This document shows positions 5,526-5,577 of a stretch of 5,577 nucleotides of DNA, piece by piece. The stretch's first letter is position 1; every line of letters starts with the position of its first letter. The stretch is taken from positions 1-5,577 of the forward strand of contig CABUBX010000133.1 in assembly GCA_902489925.1 (NCBI GenBank), given 5' to 3'. Source of the DNA: an uncultured Lachnospiraceae bacterium (GTDB lineage Bacteria > Bacillota > Clostridia > Lachnospirales > Lachnospiraceae). Made by a program: the position numbers and the translations under genes. The notes under the pieces were generated by a model. That model ran no database searches, was not told the origin of the DNA, and was given only the letters and a program-made list of their open reading frames with translations.

Positions 5526-5577
5526 TATGTATTCCCCAGTATATATGGGGAGTTAGAAATGTATTGAGATTAGATAG
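5498..5577. mobile_element. Possible left end of an inserted element in the deacetylase gene
   Basis: From about 5498 to the window end the sequence is AT-rich, has no sustained reading frame in line with the deacetylase, and begins exactly where its homology fails. It carries a hairpin (5531-5553). The break overlaps GTGTG (5495-5499), which fits the GTGYG 5' consensus of group II introns. A subterminal hairpin would also suit an IS200/IS605-type left end. Neither identification is secure, because no transposase, TnpB or maturase lies in view. Confidence 0.3.
5531..5553. repeat. CCCC/GGGG hairpin near the window end
   Basis: ATTCCCCA (5531-5538) pairs with TGGGGAGT (5546-5553) around a 7-nt AT loop, 8 pairs including one G-T. 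It lies in the apparently foreign DNA downstream of the broken deacetylase. No run of T follows, so it does not look like an intrinsic terminator on the plus strand. Confidence 0.5.

Noticed and set aside
1..5577. CRISPR arrays, tRNA or rRNA genes
   Set aside because: No regularly spaced direct repeats, cloverleaf-like sequence or rRNA signature was seen on either strand.

Overview
This window looks like chromosomal DNA from an anaerobic clostridial Firmicute, possibly Lachnospiraceae-like. The grounds are a butyrate-type crotonase, a clostridial-style sigma-54 factor, a PdaB-like sporulation deacetylase N-terminus, strong AGGAGG-type ribosome binding sites and AT-rich intergenic DNA. The lineage is inferred from protein style only; no rRNA or other marker is present.

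Layout, left to right. (1) Positions 1-671, minus strand: crt-type enoyl-CoA hydratase/3-hydroxybutyryl-CoA dehydratase, cut at its C-terminus by the window edge. It has its own sigma-A promoter (714-742) and, further upstream, a candidate Rex redox operator (805-822). (2) Positions 823-1194, minus strand: a decayed PP2C-type Ser/Thr phosphatase, with a recognisable N-terminus, one in-frame amber stop, about 52 more codons in the same frame, and no remaining 3' part. (3) Positions 1345-2289, plus strand: a complete AEC (auxin efflux carrier) family permease. (4) Positions 2301-2366: a long hairpin that probably terminates the convergent AEC and MATE genes. (5) Positions 2372-5145, minus strand: an apparent two-gene unit, rpoN (sigma-54) followed 20 bp later by a MATE-family efflux transporter, driven by a good sigma-A promoter at 5179-5207. 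(6) Positions 5289-5525, plus strand: the first ~70 codons of a membrane-anchored polysaccharide deacetylase. Its homology stops abruptly inside the first catalytic motif and gives way to AT-rich, hairpin-bearing, apparently non-coding DNA up to the window end, which suggests an inserted element that continues outside the window.

How the genes relate. Crt belongs to the acetyl-CoA to butyryl-CoA route, and the genes usually beside it (hbd, bcd, etfAB, thl) would lie to the left of the window. RpoN supplies an alternative sigma factor needing enhancer-binding activators; none is encoded here and I saw no convincing -24/-12 promoter. The AEC and MATE genes are transporters of unknown substrate. 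The rpoN and deacetylase genes diverge from a 143-bp intergenic region that holds a 9-bp perfect inverted repeat resembling an operator.

I did not find a clearly new multi-gene system. The most interesting points are the interrupted deacetylase at the right edge, the possible Rex site, the palindrome between rpoN and the deacetylase, and the decaying phosphatase.
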